Origin: Bifidobacterium breve DSM 20213 = JCM 1192
GTDB taxonomy: Bacteria > Actinomycetota > Actinomycetes > Actinomycetales > Bifidobacteriaceae
DNA length: 64,000 nucleotides
Assembly (NCBI RefSeq): GCF_001025175.1
Contig: NZ_AP012324.1
Location: forward strand, 1,302,001-1,366,000
Direction of reading: 5' to 3'
This document shows positions 47,457 to 58,500 of this stretch, piece by piece (within the stretch, counting starts at the first letter, position 1; every line of letters begins with the position of its first letter). Below the pieces are notes generated by a model. The model made no database searches, was not told the origin of the DNA, and was given only the letters and a program-made list of their open reading frames with translations. Both the position numbers and the translations under genes were made by a program.

Positions 47457-48530
47457 ATGCCTAAGGATCGGCTCGAGAAGGCCCGTTTCGAGCGCGTAAG
47501 CGAAACGGGGGACCTCGTATTCTCCTTGGGAGGCCGTCAGTTCGCCGTCAGCTTGGACGACACGCTCGAACGGGCGATTCTCGAGGCCAAGCAGATTCGC
47601 AGCGAACAGCAGCAGCCGGAACAGCCCCATGAGCAGTCCACACTTCCCATCTCGCAGATCCAGTCGCTGATTCGTGCGGGCGCCGACCCGTCCCGCGTGG
47701 CGGAACGCTACGGACTGAGCACAACGCTGGTACGGCGTTTCTCCGCCGCGGTGGAAACCGAAAAACAGTATGCGATCGAACAGTTCCTGACGGTGCCCGC
47801 TCCGAAGGACAGCAAGGTGCGCACCATCAATGAGCTGGTCGAACGCACTTTGGCGGCGGCGTCCATCGGCATGGAGTCGGTGACCTGGAAATCCACCCGC
47901 CGTGGGCTGGAACCATGGCATATCGTGGCGATTTTCACTTCCGCCGGACGTGAGATCCACGCCGAATGGACCTGGAACATGCACGACAATTCCGTGGTCT
48001 GCCTGAACAATGCCGCACGCAAGCTGCTCGGCGAGCAGAATCCGAGGACCGAGAACGCAGGCGGCGCAAAGGCTTCGCCGGAACCTGCGCTGCCGGGCGA
48101 TTCCGTCCGTTCGGCGCGTATCGAGCGTGCCGTGTCTGCATGGGCCGCGCCAAAGCCGTCTGCTCCGCAGACCCGTCCGGCGTCCTCGAATCCGGTGACC
48201 TCCACCGGCTCGATGCCTCCGATCGATCTCTCCGCCTCCGGGTCCATGCCGCCGGTCAAGCTTTCCGCACCGGTTTCGACCGGTGCCGCGAGTACGCAGA
48301 CGCCGCCCGATGACGGCCGGATTCCGGCTGCCCAATCCGATGCCCCGATCCATGACGAAGTCACCTCCGATTCCGGTGCGGCGCCAGTGGAAACCGGCAA
48401 AGCCGCAAAAAAGGAACAGACCGCAGCACCCGCCAAAGCAGCTCCGGCGGAACCCGCTGCGAAGCCGTCCAGAAGGAAGTCGGGACGCTCGGCGGTGCCC
48501 AGCTGGGATGAGATTCTGTTCGGCGACTGA
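47457..48530 (+). CDS. sepH: Septation regulator SepH (DUF3071)
   Basis: 357 residues from ATG 47457 (GGAAAG ahead; a GTG lies 6 nt earlier). The N-terminal DUF3071 domain has FERVSETGDLVFSLGGRQF, QIQSLIRAGADPSRVAERY with an HTH-like helix pair, and GREIHAEWTWNM. The C-terminal half is a disordered Ala/Pro/Ser linker, then a short conserved end (RRKSGRSAVPSWDEILFG). SepH binds FtsZ and stimulates its assembly at the actinobacterial division site. It diverges from DUF4193-dut. Confidence 0.93.
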   Translation: MPKDRLEKARFERVSETGDLVFSLGGRQFAVSLDDTLERAILEAKQIRSEQQQPEQPHEQSTLPISQIQSLIRAGADPSRVAERYGLSTTLVRRFSAAVETEKQYAIEQFLTVPAPKDSKVRTINELVERTLAAASIGMESVTWKSTRRGLEPWHIVAIFTSAGREIHAEWTWNMHDNSVVCLNNAARKLLGEQNPRTENAGGAKASPEPALPGDSVRSARIERAVSAWAAPKPSAPQTRPASSNPVTSTGSMPPIDLSASGSMPPVKLSAPVSTGAASTQTPPDDGRIPAAQSDAPIHDEVTSDSGAAPVETGKAAKKEQTAAPAKAAPAEPAAKPSRRKSGRSAVPSWDEILFGD

Positions 48531-48536
48531 TTATTC

Positions 48537-48563
48537 GCTATATCTGGCATAGCCGGATATAGC
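48537..48563. terminator. Palindromic hairpin after sepH
   Basis: GCTATATC-T-GGC and GCC-G-GATATAGC (11 paired bases around one mismatch) with a 3-nt loop, 7 bp after the sepH stop and before a convergent gene. No T-run follows, so it is a probable but atypical terminator. Confidence 0.55.
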
Positions 48564-48635
48564 CGCCTGACGATACGACTCTTTTCCCCGGAATCATATG
48601 ACTATGCCATGTCGATATCGGTCAGACGATATCGG

Positions 48636-49898
48636 TCAGGCGACGTCAATCAAACAGGGAATATCCATCTCCATCATCGTCTGCGACCCATGCACGCTAG
48701 GCAAATGGGTGGCCTTATCCCCCTGAGTACGCGAATCCACGAATGTGGCCGCGCCGGCAGCCTGTACCATCACGTCGCCGAGGATCGGCCGAATACGTTC
48801 CGATACAGGGCCGAACAGCCCATCGGCACATGCCTGTTCCTTGGTACGCACCAACGCCGCGTCCCCCAAGCGGTCACGCCAGCGATCGGCTATGGCGTCC
48901 GGTGATTCGCCGGGTTCGGCGTACAGCATCAGAGAGCGCGGCTCTCCCCCCACCAGTTCCACGCCATGGATCAGCGAAGGCTCCGTCGCGATGTCGAGCC
49001 GCTGATCCATGTCGGTCTGCACCATGCCATGGTCGGCGATGATGACGATCAAGGTGCCGGCTGACGCGCTACGTTTCAATAATGCAAGCTGTGCGTCGAT
49101 GTGTTCGAAAGCCGCCACCCAATGCTCGGAATCCCAGCCGTAATTGTGACCCACCTTGTCCGCGTCACGGATATACAGATAGGTCAGGCCGGGCCTCCTG
49201 GCGGCGCGTGCTGCGGCGAGCACGCGATCACGCGGGGTGACATTGGCCTGATAATCAGTGCCGCGCAAGGCTGCCTCGGTCAGTGGAGAGCCGGCAAATT
49301 TGGGCAGTCCGGAACTGGTGACGCGCACCTCCTGACGGCGAAGCTTCTCGAACACGGTCTGTTCACGTTGCAAATCATGAGGATCGACCATGGGAGGGGT
49401 GGTGATTCTTGGATTGACGGGTTTGGGCGCCAGTGCATCCTTGAATTGGATGAGTTGGATGAGCTTGTGGTTGTTCGGCTCCAGCTGCGTGTATCCGGCC
49501 ATACCGGTCAATCCCGGGCAGGTGCCGGTGCCGAACGTGGCCATGGCGGCTACGGTGGTGCTGGGCGCGCAGGTCGCGATGGGACGCTGGTTGGCGCTCT
49601 CGTTCATCAGCGAGCGCAGGTAGGGTGCATGGCCGAGGCGCATGGCGAGATTCCAGTAGCCAAGTCCGTCCACGAGCACCACGATGGCCGATGTGGCGTC
49701 AGGCAGCCCGAGGGCTTTTTTGCAGGCTTGGGGATCGGCGTGGACCTTGGTCGAGATCGGATGACCAATGGCGGCGGAAAGAGCCGGCAATACGGCGGAA
49801 AGGTGCAGCGCTCCCCCACGGCCCGCAGCTGTGTCCCCATAAGTCACTGTGGGCACCAATCGCAGCAATTCGTCCATATCCGGCGTCTCAACACTCAT
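48636..49898 (-). CDS. Alkaline-phosphatase-superfamily phosphodiesterase
   Basis: 420 residues. Metal sites of the nucleotide pyrophosphatase/phosphodiesterase branch are seen: VVLVDGLGYWNL, CAPSTTVAAMATFGTG (nucleophile Thr region), YIRDADKVGHNYGW, IADHGMVQTD and LPSVHGSQTMMEM. It likely cleaves a nucleotide or phosphodiester bond; there is no signal peptide, so it is probably cytoplasmic. Typical actinobacterial gene between sepH and a topoisomerase gene. Exact substrate unknown. Confidence 0.88.
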   Translation of the reverse strand: MSVETPDMDELLRLVPTVTYGDTAAGRGGALHLSAVLPALSAAIGHPISTKVHADPQACKKALGLPDATSAIVVLVDGLGYWNLAMRLGHAPYLRSLMNESANQRPIATCAPSTTVAAMATFGTGTCPGLTGMAGYTQLEPNNHKLIQLIQFKDALAPKPVNPRITTPPMVDPHDLQREQTVFEKLRRQEVRVTSSGLPKFAGSPLTEAALRGTDYQANVTPRDRVLAAARAARRPGLTYLYIRDADKVGHNYGWDSEHWVAAFEHIDAQLALLKRSASAGTLIVIIADHGMVQTDMDQRLDIATEPSLIHGVELVGGEPRSLMLYAEPGESPDAIADRWRDRLGDAALVRTKEQACADGLFGPVSERIRPILGDVMVQAAGAATFVDSRTQGDKATHLPSVHGSQTMMEMDIPCLIDVA

Positions 49899-49940
49899 AA
49901 TTGCTCATTATAGGGCTCACAGAAAACCGTGCCCCATCGC

Positions 49941-50055
49941 AAAAGTGTGAGCCAAACGCACAATATCAATCAATCGCACATAAGTCATTGTGCTGAAGTT
50001 CCGCCATTTTTCGTCGTCTTATGTGCGATTGGACTGGCCGAGCACTCACACTTTT
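49941..50055. promoter_or_regulatory. 115-bp nested inverted repeat upstream of parC
   Basis: The outer arms AAAAGTGTGAG (49941-49951) and CTCACACTTTT (50045-50055) enclose inner arms CAATCGCACATAAG (49971-49984) and CTTATGTGCGATTG (50018-50031). The loop has TTCCGCCATTTTTCG. It ends 75 bp before the topoisomerase start. It could be a MITE-like element or the operator region of the gene. Confidence 0.6.
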
Positions 50056-50129
50056 CCTATTGAGAACCATTCGCTGCGCGCCGTTTCGCGACCTGACGCT
50101 AATATAGGGCGAGTTCGAAAGGGAGTTTC

Positions 50130-52850
50130 ATGGCATCACACCGCAAACCGTCCGCGCAAACCTATGATCCGCGTACGGTCAAGGAGCATATCGTCGAGAC
50201 GCCGCTGAACGAGGAGATGAGCAAGTCCTTCCTCGAATATGCGTATTCGGTGATCTACGCGCGAGCCCTGCCCGATGCGCGCGACGGCCTGAAGCCGGTG
50301 CAGCGCCGCATCGTCTACCAGATGGGCGAGATGAACCTGACCCCCGACCGCCCGTACATGAAGTCCGCCCGCGTGGTGGGCGAGGTGATGGGCAAGCTCC
50401 ACCCGCACGGTGATTCCGCAATCTACGAGGCCATGGTGCGTTTGGCCCAGCCATTCGCGATGCGTTTGCCGCTGGTGGACGGCCACGGTAACTTCGGTTC
50501 CTTGGACGACGGCCCGGCAGCCTCCCGTTATACCGAGGCTCGACTCGGCCCGGCAGCTCTCGGCATGAACGCGGATATCGACGAAGACACCGTTGACTTC
50601 ACGCCGAACTACGACAACAAGCTCAAAGAGCCGACCGTATTGCCGGCCGCAATTCCGAACCTGCTGGTCAACGGCGGTTCGGGCATCGCCGTAGGCATGG
50701 CCACCAATCTGGCCACGCATAATCTCGGCGAAGTGGTGAATGCTGCAAAGTTCCTCATGGCTCACCCGGATGCCACGCTTGAACAGCTGATGCGCTATGT
50801 TCCGGGCCCCGACTGGCCCACCGGAGGTACGATCATCGGCCGCGACGGCATTCGCGAGGCCTACGCCACCGGCCGAGGCACGCTCACCACGCGCGCCGCC
50901 ACCCATATCGAGCATGTCACAGCCCGCAAGCAGGCCATCGTGGTCACCGAGCTGCCGTACATGGTAGGTCCGGAAAAGGTGATCGAGCGTATTTCCGACG
51001 GTGTGAAGAACCGCAAGCTGGAGGGTATCTCCGGCGCGTTCGACCTGACCGATCGTCATAACGGCACACGTATCGTCATCGAGATCAAGACCGGTTTCGA
51101 TCCGCATGCGGTGCTCGTCCAGCTGTTCAAGCACACGCCGTTGCAGGACAACTTCGCCATGAATAACGTGGCGTTGGTGGACGGCCGTCCGCACACGATG
51201 GGCTTGAAAGAGATGCTGCAGGTATGGGTTGATCACCGTCGCGTGGTGATTCGCCGCCGTAGCGAATACCGCAAGAAGAAAGCCCTGGAACGCCTGCACC
51301 TGGTCGAGGGACTACTCCTGGCCATGCTGGACATCGACGAGGTAATCCAGGTGATCCGCACTTCGGATGATGCGGATGCCGCGAAGACCCGTTTGATGGC
51401 CGTATTCGATCTAGACGAGGTCCAGGCCCAGTACATTCTGGATCTGCGTCTGCGCCGATTGACCAAGATGAACCGCATCGAACTTGAGGCCGAGCGTGAC
51501 GATTTGAAGAAGCGCATCGAGGAGCTCACCCGCATTCTGGCCTCCGCCGAAGCGCTCGACCATGTGGTCACCAGCGAAATGGATGAGGCCGTCGATAAGT
51601 GGGGATCGCCGCGTCGCACCGTGCTGTTGGACGCCGATCCCGACGGCACGTTGACGCCGGTCGTGGCACAGGGTTCCGGCACTTCCGGAATTTCGAAATC
51701 CGCGCTGGAGGCTGTGAAGTCCGCCACCACCATTTCCTCCGCCGAGGCCGATGTGGCTGCCGCCGCTGCGGCCGCCAAGAAGACCGGCGAACAGTCCGCT
51801 TTGACCGGAGCCCTGAAGATCGAGGACGAGCCGTGCGTGGTGATGATGAGCGCCACGGGCCTGATCGCCCGTACCACGCCGAGCGCCATGGATGTGTTCA
51901 ACTCACGTTCCGCGTCCGACGAACGTCTGCACGATGATCAAATCACCACGATTTTCCGGACTTCCACCCGCGCCACCTATGGTCTGGTCACCTCGGCCGG
52001 ACGCCTGGTGCTGGCACATGTGGTCGATCTGCCGGCCTTGCCGGCGTCCGCCACGCTTTCTCTGCAGGGCGGAGTCCAGGCCGACGACCTGATCAGCATG
52101 ACCGAATCCACCGACCCCGTACGCGGGGAACGAGTGGTGACCGCAATCGCCATGGAGCAGTCGGCCGATAACGGCGAAAACGGCGGCGACGGCGAAACCA
52201 CGGCGGAGGCCAAGCCGCTGCCGTCGCTGGCCATCGGCACCCGCAACGGTGTGGTCAAGCGTTGGAACCGAGAAGCTCCTACCACCATGGATTCCTGGCC
52301 GGTCATCGACGTGAAGGACGGGGACGAAGTGGTGTTCGCCGCCGTGGCTGAGAATGACGACCGTCTGGTGTTCGTTTCCTCTGATTCCTCGCTACTCACC
52401 TTCGATGCGAAGAACGTGCGCCCGCAGGGCCGCACGGCCGGCGGCATGGCCGGTATCAAGCTCGCCGAGGGTGCTCATGTGATGGCCTTCAATGTGGTGC
52501 CCGCCGGCAAGGTGGCTTGGACCTACGAGGAAGGCGAGAACGGTCTGACTTCGGGTGCGGGCGCGGTAGTGCTCACCGTGGCCGGGGATGAGGATGCTCT
52601 GCCCGGTACCGAAAACGGCGCCGCCAAGGTGACTCCGCTGGAGATGTATCCCACCAAGGGTCGTGCCACCGGTGGCGTGCGTTCCCAGCGCTTCCTCAAG
52701 GGCCAGAACACGCTGATTCTCGCCTGGGTGGGCCCCTATCCGCTGCACGCCTCCACATCCGCCGGCTCCCCGGTCGAGCTTCCCAAACCCGACATGCGCC
52801 GCGACGGTTCCGGCGTGGACCTCGCATCCCCCATCGCGTTTATCGCATAG
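50130..52850 (+). CDS. parC: DNA topoisomerase IV subunit A
   Basis: 906 residues, start after AAAGGGAG. The winged-helix and tower parts of type IIA subunit A are plain: [35 protein letters not shown] (quinolone-region Ser retained), nucleophile Tyr in [24 protein letters not shown]. The coiled coil ([18 protein letters not shown]) and a C-terminal beta-pinwheel with degenerate repeats follow. No clear GyrA box is seen, and a matching ParE/GyrB-type gene is at the right edge, so topoisomerase IV is preferred over gyrase. Roles: decatenation of sister chromosomes. Confidence 0.9.
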   Translation: MASHRKPSAQTYDPRTVKEHIVETPLNEEMSKSFLEYAYSVIYARALPDARDGLKPVQRRIVYQMGEMNLTPDRPYMKSARVVGEVMGKLHPHGDSAIYEAMVRLAQPFAMRLPLVDGHGNFGSLDDGPAASRYTEARLGPAALGMNADIDEDTVDFTPNYDNKLKEPTVLPAAIPNLLVNGGSGIAVGMATNLATHNLGEVVNAAKFLMAHPDATLEQLMRYVPGPDWPTGGTIIGRDGIREAYATGRGTLTTRAATHIEHVTARKQAIVVTELPYMVGPEKVIERISDGVKNRKLEGISGAFDLTDRHNGTRIVIEIKTGFDPHAVLVQLFKHTPLQDNFAMNNVALVDGRPHTMGLKEMLQVWVDHRRVVIRRRSEYRKKKALERLHLVEGLLLAMLDIDEVIQVIRTSDDADAAKTRLMAVFDLDEVQAQYILDLRLRRLTKMNRIELEAERDDLKKRIEELTRILASAEALDHVVTSEMDEAVDKWGSPRRTVLLDADPDGTLTPVVAQGSGTSGISKSALEAVKSATTISSAEADVAAAAAAAKKTGEQSALTGALKIEDEPCVVMMSATGLIARTTPSAMDVFNSRSASDERLHDDQITTIFRTSTRATYGLVTSAGRLVLAHVVDLPALPASATLSLQGGVQADDLISMTESTDPVRGERVVTAIAMEQSADNGENGGDGETTAEAKPLPSLAIGTRNGVVKRWNREAPTTMDSWPVIDVKDGDEVVFAAVAENDDRLVFVSSDSSLLTFDAKNVRPQGRTAGGMAGIKLAEGAHVMAFNVVPAGKVAWTYEEGENGLTSGAGAVVLTVAGDEDALPGTENGAAKVTPLEMYPTKGRATGGVRSQRFLKGQNTLILAWVGPYPLHASTSAGSPVELPKPDMRRDGSGVDLASPIAFIA

Positions 52851-52937
52851 GAATGCTCACAATGAGGCGGGTCCACCGTTTCTGGTTCCGCCTCATAACT
52901 TTTCCAAATTCAACGCAGTAAGTGACAACCCGGTTTA

Positions 52938-53589
52938 TTACGGCCGAATCACACGACCCATACGTTCCGCAATCAGGCCGGCGATGACATCGTATCCCCG
53001 CTGATTTGGATGAATGGTGTTACCGTACAGTACCCTTCGCTGATTGAAATTCGACGCATAATCGAGGAATCTCCAGCCTTTGTCCTGGCACATCCGTTGG
53101 TAGCGTTCGTTTAGTTGCTCGACCGCGTGGTTCAATTCCATAAGAGTCCTCATGTTGAAACGAGTCATGATTGGCTGCTCGAGCGCGAATTCCGGGACGG
53201 AAAGAATAGTAACGTCCAATCTCGGCTGAAGCGCAATAGACTCTTCTATGATTCCCCTCATCCGAGCTGCCACGGTCCATATGTCTGATAGTCGACAGTG
53301 CTGGCACCGCAATATCCGCAGTTGACGACGTTGATGCCCAGTCGTTCCCCCACTTGCTCGGGCCATGGACGGTGAACAGCCTACCGGCGACTTTGATATT
53401 CAATTCGCCTTCCCTGATGTAGGCAAGCATGAAATTATCCATTGATCGGTGACGAAGCGAATAGCCAGGAAGATATGACAGAGAGCCGGCAATCAAAGGA
53501 TACAGGAATGTATCCTTTACCTCATTGTTCGGGGAGGCCAGATAATAAGTCGATTCCGTGGAATCAAATCCTGAGCCGCTCATTCTCAT
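52938..53589 (-). pseudogene. SGNH hydrolase remnant with AraC-like N-terminal piece
   Basis: The first ~70 codons from 53589 read like an AraC cupin end (YYLASPNNEVKDTFLYP, MLAYIREGELNIKVAGRLF). SGNH pieces follow in two other frames: PEQVGERLGINVVNCGYCG then GASTVDYQTYGPWQ, and after another shift ILSVPEFALEQPIMTRF, with NTIHPNQRGYDVIAG (catalytic His block). So at least two frameshifts are needed to link the parts. A decayed GDSL/SGNH esterase gene, perhaps joined to a regulator remnant by a deletion. Confidence 0.7.
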
Positions 53590-53669
53590 GAATATGAGTG
53601 TATCAGCGTCTCATCAATCGCACTGGATCGTTCTGCCGCAATGATTCTGACAGATACTGCGTTTTCTCA

Positions 53670-54629
53670 TTATGAGCGCAATGGTATGCCTGCCATACGG
53701 AGTTTATGCAAGAGTGGGGTACGCTTCATCACTTCGTCGAATCCGAAACGCACGATGGCACTGACTCCGCCTCGCTTCAGACCTTCTTCGCGAATGCGCT
53801 CGTCAGCAACGACTTCTCTCACACCTTTGTTATCCGTCATTTCTGGGTCGACGTATTTGCGGGTTCCATCATATTCGCCCACGATCATGCGACCATCTTC
53901 AAGCCGCCACAGAAAATCAACACGATATGCCATGCCGGTTTGGGGGTCGATAATGGTCTGCTGTAATTCGGGAATCTTGTATCCGCCTTCGAGGATGGTG
54001 CCACGTGTCAATGATTCGCCGCCATTTTCACTGGTAGGATCAGCATAATGCAACAACCGCAGCGCCGCAGTGCAATCGCGTTGCATACTGGCGCATATGC
54101 CGATGATGTCGTTAATAGCAACGCCCCGACGCAATGCCGAGTCGACAATGGGCAGTGCATAGCGGAATTCAAGAGTCAGCGCGCAATCCACCACTGTTCG
54201 TGCTTCACTGGTCACGGCAACACCATCAATATGCCGTATATCCGTCTGCTGGCTTTTCGGTATGAACAATCGCCGTATTCGTCCGTTACCGGTATCACTT
54301 CCCTGAGTATGTGTGGCAATGGTTATTGTGCCGTCATGCAGTAACCATTGATGTTCGAACCCGTGAAGATTTGCGGCGGTCAGACCGGCAAACACCCAGT
54401 GACCATGGCGGAGTCCCAATGTGCGCGCAATATGAGCGGACTTCTCGGCAGGGTTCAGCGACTTCCAAAAGTCAGGTTTCACAAACAGGCCGGGGAATAC
54501 CCGTTCAAGCTCCTGTGCAGAAGCCCGTCTTTCCAATGCGCTTCGCTCTGCTTTGGTTCTGCCGAATGCACAACGACGCTCCTGTTGCGACACTTCCAAT
54601 AATGTTTCCACTGCTTTGTGATGCTTCAT
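53670..54629 (-). CDS. AbiEi/DUF559-like hypothetical protein
   Basis: 319 residues from ATG 54629. The N-terminal part has the plan of type IV antitoxin AbiEi-like proteins (ELERVFPGLFVKPDFWKSL, HGHWVFAGLTAANLHG). The C-terminal 120 residues have YRVDFLWRLEDGRMIVGEYD with a nearby Lys, similar to DUF559/PD-(D/E)xK-type domains. Such proteins are common in bifidobacterial chromosomes; no partner toxin is adjacent, and a role is not known. Intact frame. Confidence 0.65.
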   Translation of the reverse strand: MKHHKAVETLLEVSQQERRCAFGRTKAERSALERRASAQELERVFPGLFVKPDFWKSLNPAEKSAHIARTLGLRHGHWVFAGLTAANLHGFEHQWLLHDGTITIATHTQGSDTGNGRIRRLFIPKSQQTDIRHIDGVAVTSEARTVVDCALTLEFRYALPIVDSALRRGVAINDIIGICASMQRDCTAALRLLHYADPTSENGGESLTRGTILEGGYKIPELQQTIIDPQTGMAYRVDFLWRLEDGRMIVGEYDGTRKYVDPEMTDNKGVREVVADERIREEGLKRGGVSAIVRFGFDEVMKRTPLLHKLRMAGIPLRS

Positions 54630-54879
54630 AATATCGACGATATGCAATGATGCACTATTCCAGAAACCCGAACAGGTAATGTGGTTCCAGCTTCCTTTGG
54701 TCCCGTCTGGTTATCCGACGAAGACAATATCTCATACCGTTTTTGCAATATGGCAGTGTCGGTTTTTCTCAAATCGCTCACGCCCGGATGCATTCGTTAT
54801 CGTCTTTCCCCTGCAACTAATTCGCAATTCGTGACTGGACGAAATCCATCATCTTTTGTTGATCGCATCCGACCGAAGT

Positions 54880-55410
54880 CCACCACCCGGTGCCGATCTC
54901 GATTCATTTGCGATCATTTCAATAGAGCGGAACAGAGAGGTATCGCAGTTTTGCCCTGCTAAGCTCACTTCATCGAGGCGAATCGGATATCCCAACCACG
55001 AAATTCCCCTCATGGGAAATCCAAACGAGGCAACACCAAGATGGCAGTCGTACTATTGCCCCGTTCCAGATACCTTATCGAGGCCCTGATAAGGCTGGAA
55101 TCACGAAATTGCCCTACTGACGACATCTAAGCAAGGCAACGGCAAGAGAGCTATCAACATTCTGCCTCGCTCACTCATCTCAGCAAAGCAATTCCAAGAC
55201 CGCCATCACGGTGCAACCCCACTAAAGCCATACCAACAAGACGATTCCAAGACCGCCATCATGGCATTGCCCCGCTGAAGTCATCCCAACAGGGACAATC
55301 CCAAAACCGCTATCACGATGCCACCCCACTAAGGCTTTTTGGCGAAGTGACACCCAGACCGCCATCGCAATGTCGCCCCGCTGAGCCAGCCATGGAAAGA
55401 TACAATCCTC
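54880..55410. repeat. Degenerate tandem repeat array, unit about 53 bp
   Basis: An anchor resembling CCGCCATC recurs at about 54884, 54937, 54992, 55042, 55095, 55148, 55200, 55253, 55307 and 55359, spaced 50-55 bp. Each unit has CCAAGACCGCCATCACGG-like sequence, then a (G)CCCC block. Copies differ at many positions, so this is old. It lies in the 885-bp gap between 54630 and 55514; outside the array I see no gene in that gap. Confidence 0.7.
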
Positions 55411-55514
55411 GACAAAATAATGCACGATGCCATAATTCCCACGACAATGCGGCGTAGTAGACCGCATGCATCCATCCAGTACAGCCGCATGCCTCAATGC
55501 GACCACATGATGTC

Positions 55515-58500
55515 TCAGTACAACCGCATACCTTGTGGCACGGGGATGAATCCGGCCTGATGAAGAATGCGGGCGAAGGGATGTCGGGCATTGAGAGGCT
55601 CGCCATTCATATCGCTGAAAGTTACGGTGCCATTGCCGCTGCGTTTGAGGGCATATGCGAGTTCTGTGGCCGCCTTGCGTAACTGTTCATCATTCGTCAT
55701 GCCGAAATCAGGGGAAGTCTCAAAAGCTGACTCGGTAGAAGAGACACCACCCTCAGTCAGCCCATTAGACGCTGCACCAGTTTCAATCGACCCAGCGGAA
55801 ACGACACCGACATCGGCAGATCGCTGGAATGCGGTCAAATGCTTGGCTTTGGCGGCTGCATAGAGCAACGCACCTTGCGACCCAAGTACGACTACAGCTC
55901 CGGCACGGCGTACAGGCCTGCCTGCACTTACTGGCACATCAGGCCAACCGATTGCCGAACCACTGAGGTTCGCGGGATCAAGTACGCTCACGGCCACCAC
56001 GGATTGGCTGCGATGCTCCGACGGATGTCTCAGCTCATCCACCGTGTCGCTTTCGGCGAATTGCGCCGCGCCGAAGCCATGTATGAACATGCCACGCACC
56101 AGTCGTCCATGTTCCTCCATGCGTTTCAATATCGGATAGACGGCCGAATAACCACCCGGGATATCTTCCTTGTCGATCAGCGGCTGTGCGATCACGCCGT
56201 AGCGGTCCAACAATGTTTCGACTAATGCGAGCGCACGCTCCGTCGACTCGTCCTCCCCCATACCGGGAACAGCCGACCATAGGCCGCCCAACGTCATATC
56301 CGCAGAGGCACGACGAATTGGTGTCACGCGACCGCGGCGACGCAAGGTCGAAGCCTTGCGAGAGCCACCAGTTCCCGCAGTCAGCGCACGCACAGGTGCA
56401 AAACTGGAATTGCTGATTCTGCCTTGCCACACCAGACTCCACAAGGCGTCCTTGAATTGCCGTTCGCTCCACTCCTGCGGGATAATCTCGCCGGTATCTG
56501 GGTTGATGTCCGGCTCGGAGGTCTCATTCCAGACGCGCTTGGCGGCATCTGCCAGCTGACGGGCATGAAATGCGCCGCCCGAAGTCAACGCCGTCATTAT
56601 CGATTCAGGCATGGTCTCGCTATCGCCATCAGCCGATGCATCCGGCTTGGAGTCGAACCGTCCGGAGGATGCGGCACCTGCCGAAAGTTCCGAGGCCTCG
56701 GTATCGCCAAGCAGTACCGAATCCGCGGGATGGAAGGCGATCTCTCCGGGCTCCAAGGCACCGGTGCCGCCGGCTTTGGACCCCACCCACACCACATCGC
56801 CACCGGTAAGAAGTTCGTCCAGCATCGACGGTTGATAGTCACGCACGCGAGCGGGGAATATCGCGGTCTCCCAGAGACCAGCCGGCAGCGCGACACCCTC
56901 CAGCTGCTCGATGACACGCATGAGCCCATCCGCACCCTCGTATCGCTCACCGCCGACCGGACCGATGCCCTGCCTGTCGATAAGGAACATTTGGAAGGCT
57001 TCCGGTTCCACTGGCCGCACTGCCTTGCGTGCCTTGTCCAATGACCGCGAACGAATACGACGGAACACGTCCTTATGAAGCCATTGCTGTTCGCTCCCGC
57101 TGGCGGGAGCTGTCGACGGAGTCGACTGAGGGCGACCCTTCTCCGGATATGGACCACCCTCAGTCCGCTTCGCGTCCAGTTCCCGCCAGCGGGAGCATGA
57201 AGTGGAGTCCACGAAATGACCTTGGAGAAGGTCCCCTTTGGCGGCCAACTCGTCCAATGCATGTACGACGCTTGCGGCGTCAAGATGCAGGTAGGCGATG
57301 ATCTGATCTGCGGTGAACGGACCATGGGTTTTCGCGTAACGGGTCACTCGCCCGGTCACGTCATCGGCGGCAAGTTCGTTCCAGAAAGTCCGCTTCTCCA
57401 GCTCCTGCTCAACTTCTCGGATCACATCAGGATTGAGCACCTTGGCCATGTCGGTGGTGCCGAGCAATCGCTCAAGCATCTGCGAGTCCAGGGACAGCAG
57501 TTGTGTGCTGCGCTCGGCCTGAGGCTGATCGTATTGGTACATCACCGTGCCCACGAAGCCGAAGAGGATATTCTCGGCGAACGGCGAAGGCGACTCGGTT
57601 TCCACGTCCTTCAAGGCGATGGTTCCGGAGTGCAATCCGGTCATCACCTCGTTCAGTGCGGGCATGTCGTAGACGTCCTGCAGGCATTCGCGCGCGGTCT
57701 CCAGAAGCAGCGGAAAGTTTTTGACCGTGCGTGCGGATTGCAGGAGTTGTGCGCCACGAAGACGCTGTTGCCAGAGCGGCACACGACGACCAGGATCGGA
57801 GCGGGGCATGAACAGTGAGCGTGCGGCGCATTCGCGGAATCTCGAGGTGAACAACACGGATTCGCCCACTTGGCGTTCCACGTCCGCCCTGAGATCTTCA
57901 GGGTCGAACAGGAATAGGTCACACGCGAGAATGTGTCCGTCGCCTTCCGGCAACTGCAGTACGATGCCGTCATCAGCGGCATATACCTGACCGTCAAATC
58001 CATAGCGTTGGCTGAGTCTGCGACTGATGGCCATGGACCAGGGTTCGTGGACGCGGCGGCCGAACGGGCTTAAGAGCACAATGCGCCAGCCACCATCTTC
58101 ATCTCGGGTACGTTCCACGATAAGGGTCCGATCACTGGGGACCGCACCGGTGGCGGCCCGTTGTTCGGAAAGTAGACGGGCGAGGTTGGCGATGGCGTTA
58201 GAGTCGAGACCGTCTTGGTGGAGGCGGGTGAGGATTGCGTGGGTGAAGGTCGGAGTGCTCCTCCCCTCAGTCCGCTCCGCGGACAGCTCCCCTCGGAGAG
58301 GGAAGCCAGAATAGCCACCTTGCTCCATCACCAATCCGTCGGCGATTTCACGGGTGAAGCGGGCTATGGCGCGGCTGAAACCGTAGTCACGTCCAGCTCC
58401 CTCACCATGCCAGAACGGCAGTCGGGCGGTTCGTCCGGGCGCCGGAGTGACGACCACACGGTCGCGCGTAATGTCCTGAATCTGCCATGTGGAAGTGCCG

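Noticed and set aside
54880..55410. CRISPR array
   Set aside because: Units are tandem and diverged without identical repeats and unique spacers, and no cas genes are near.
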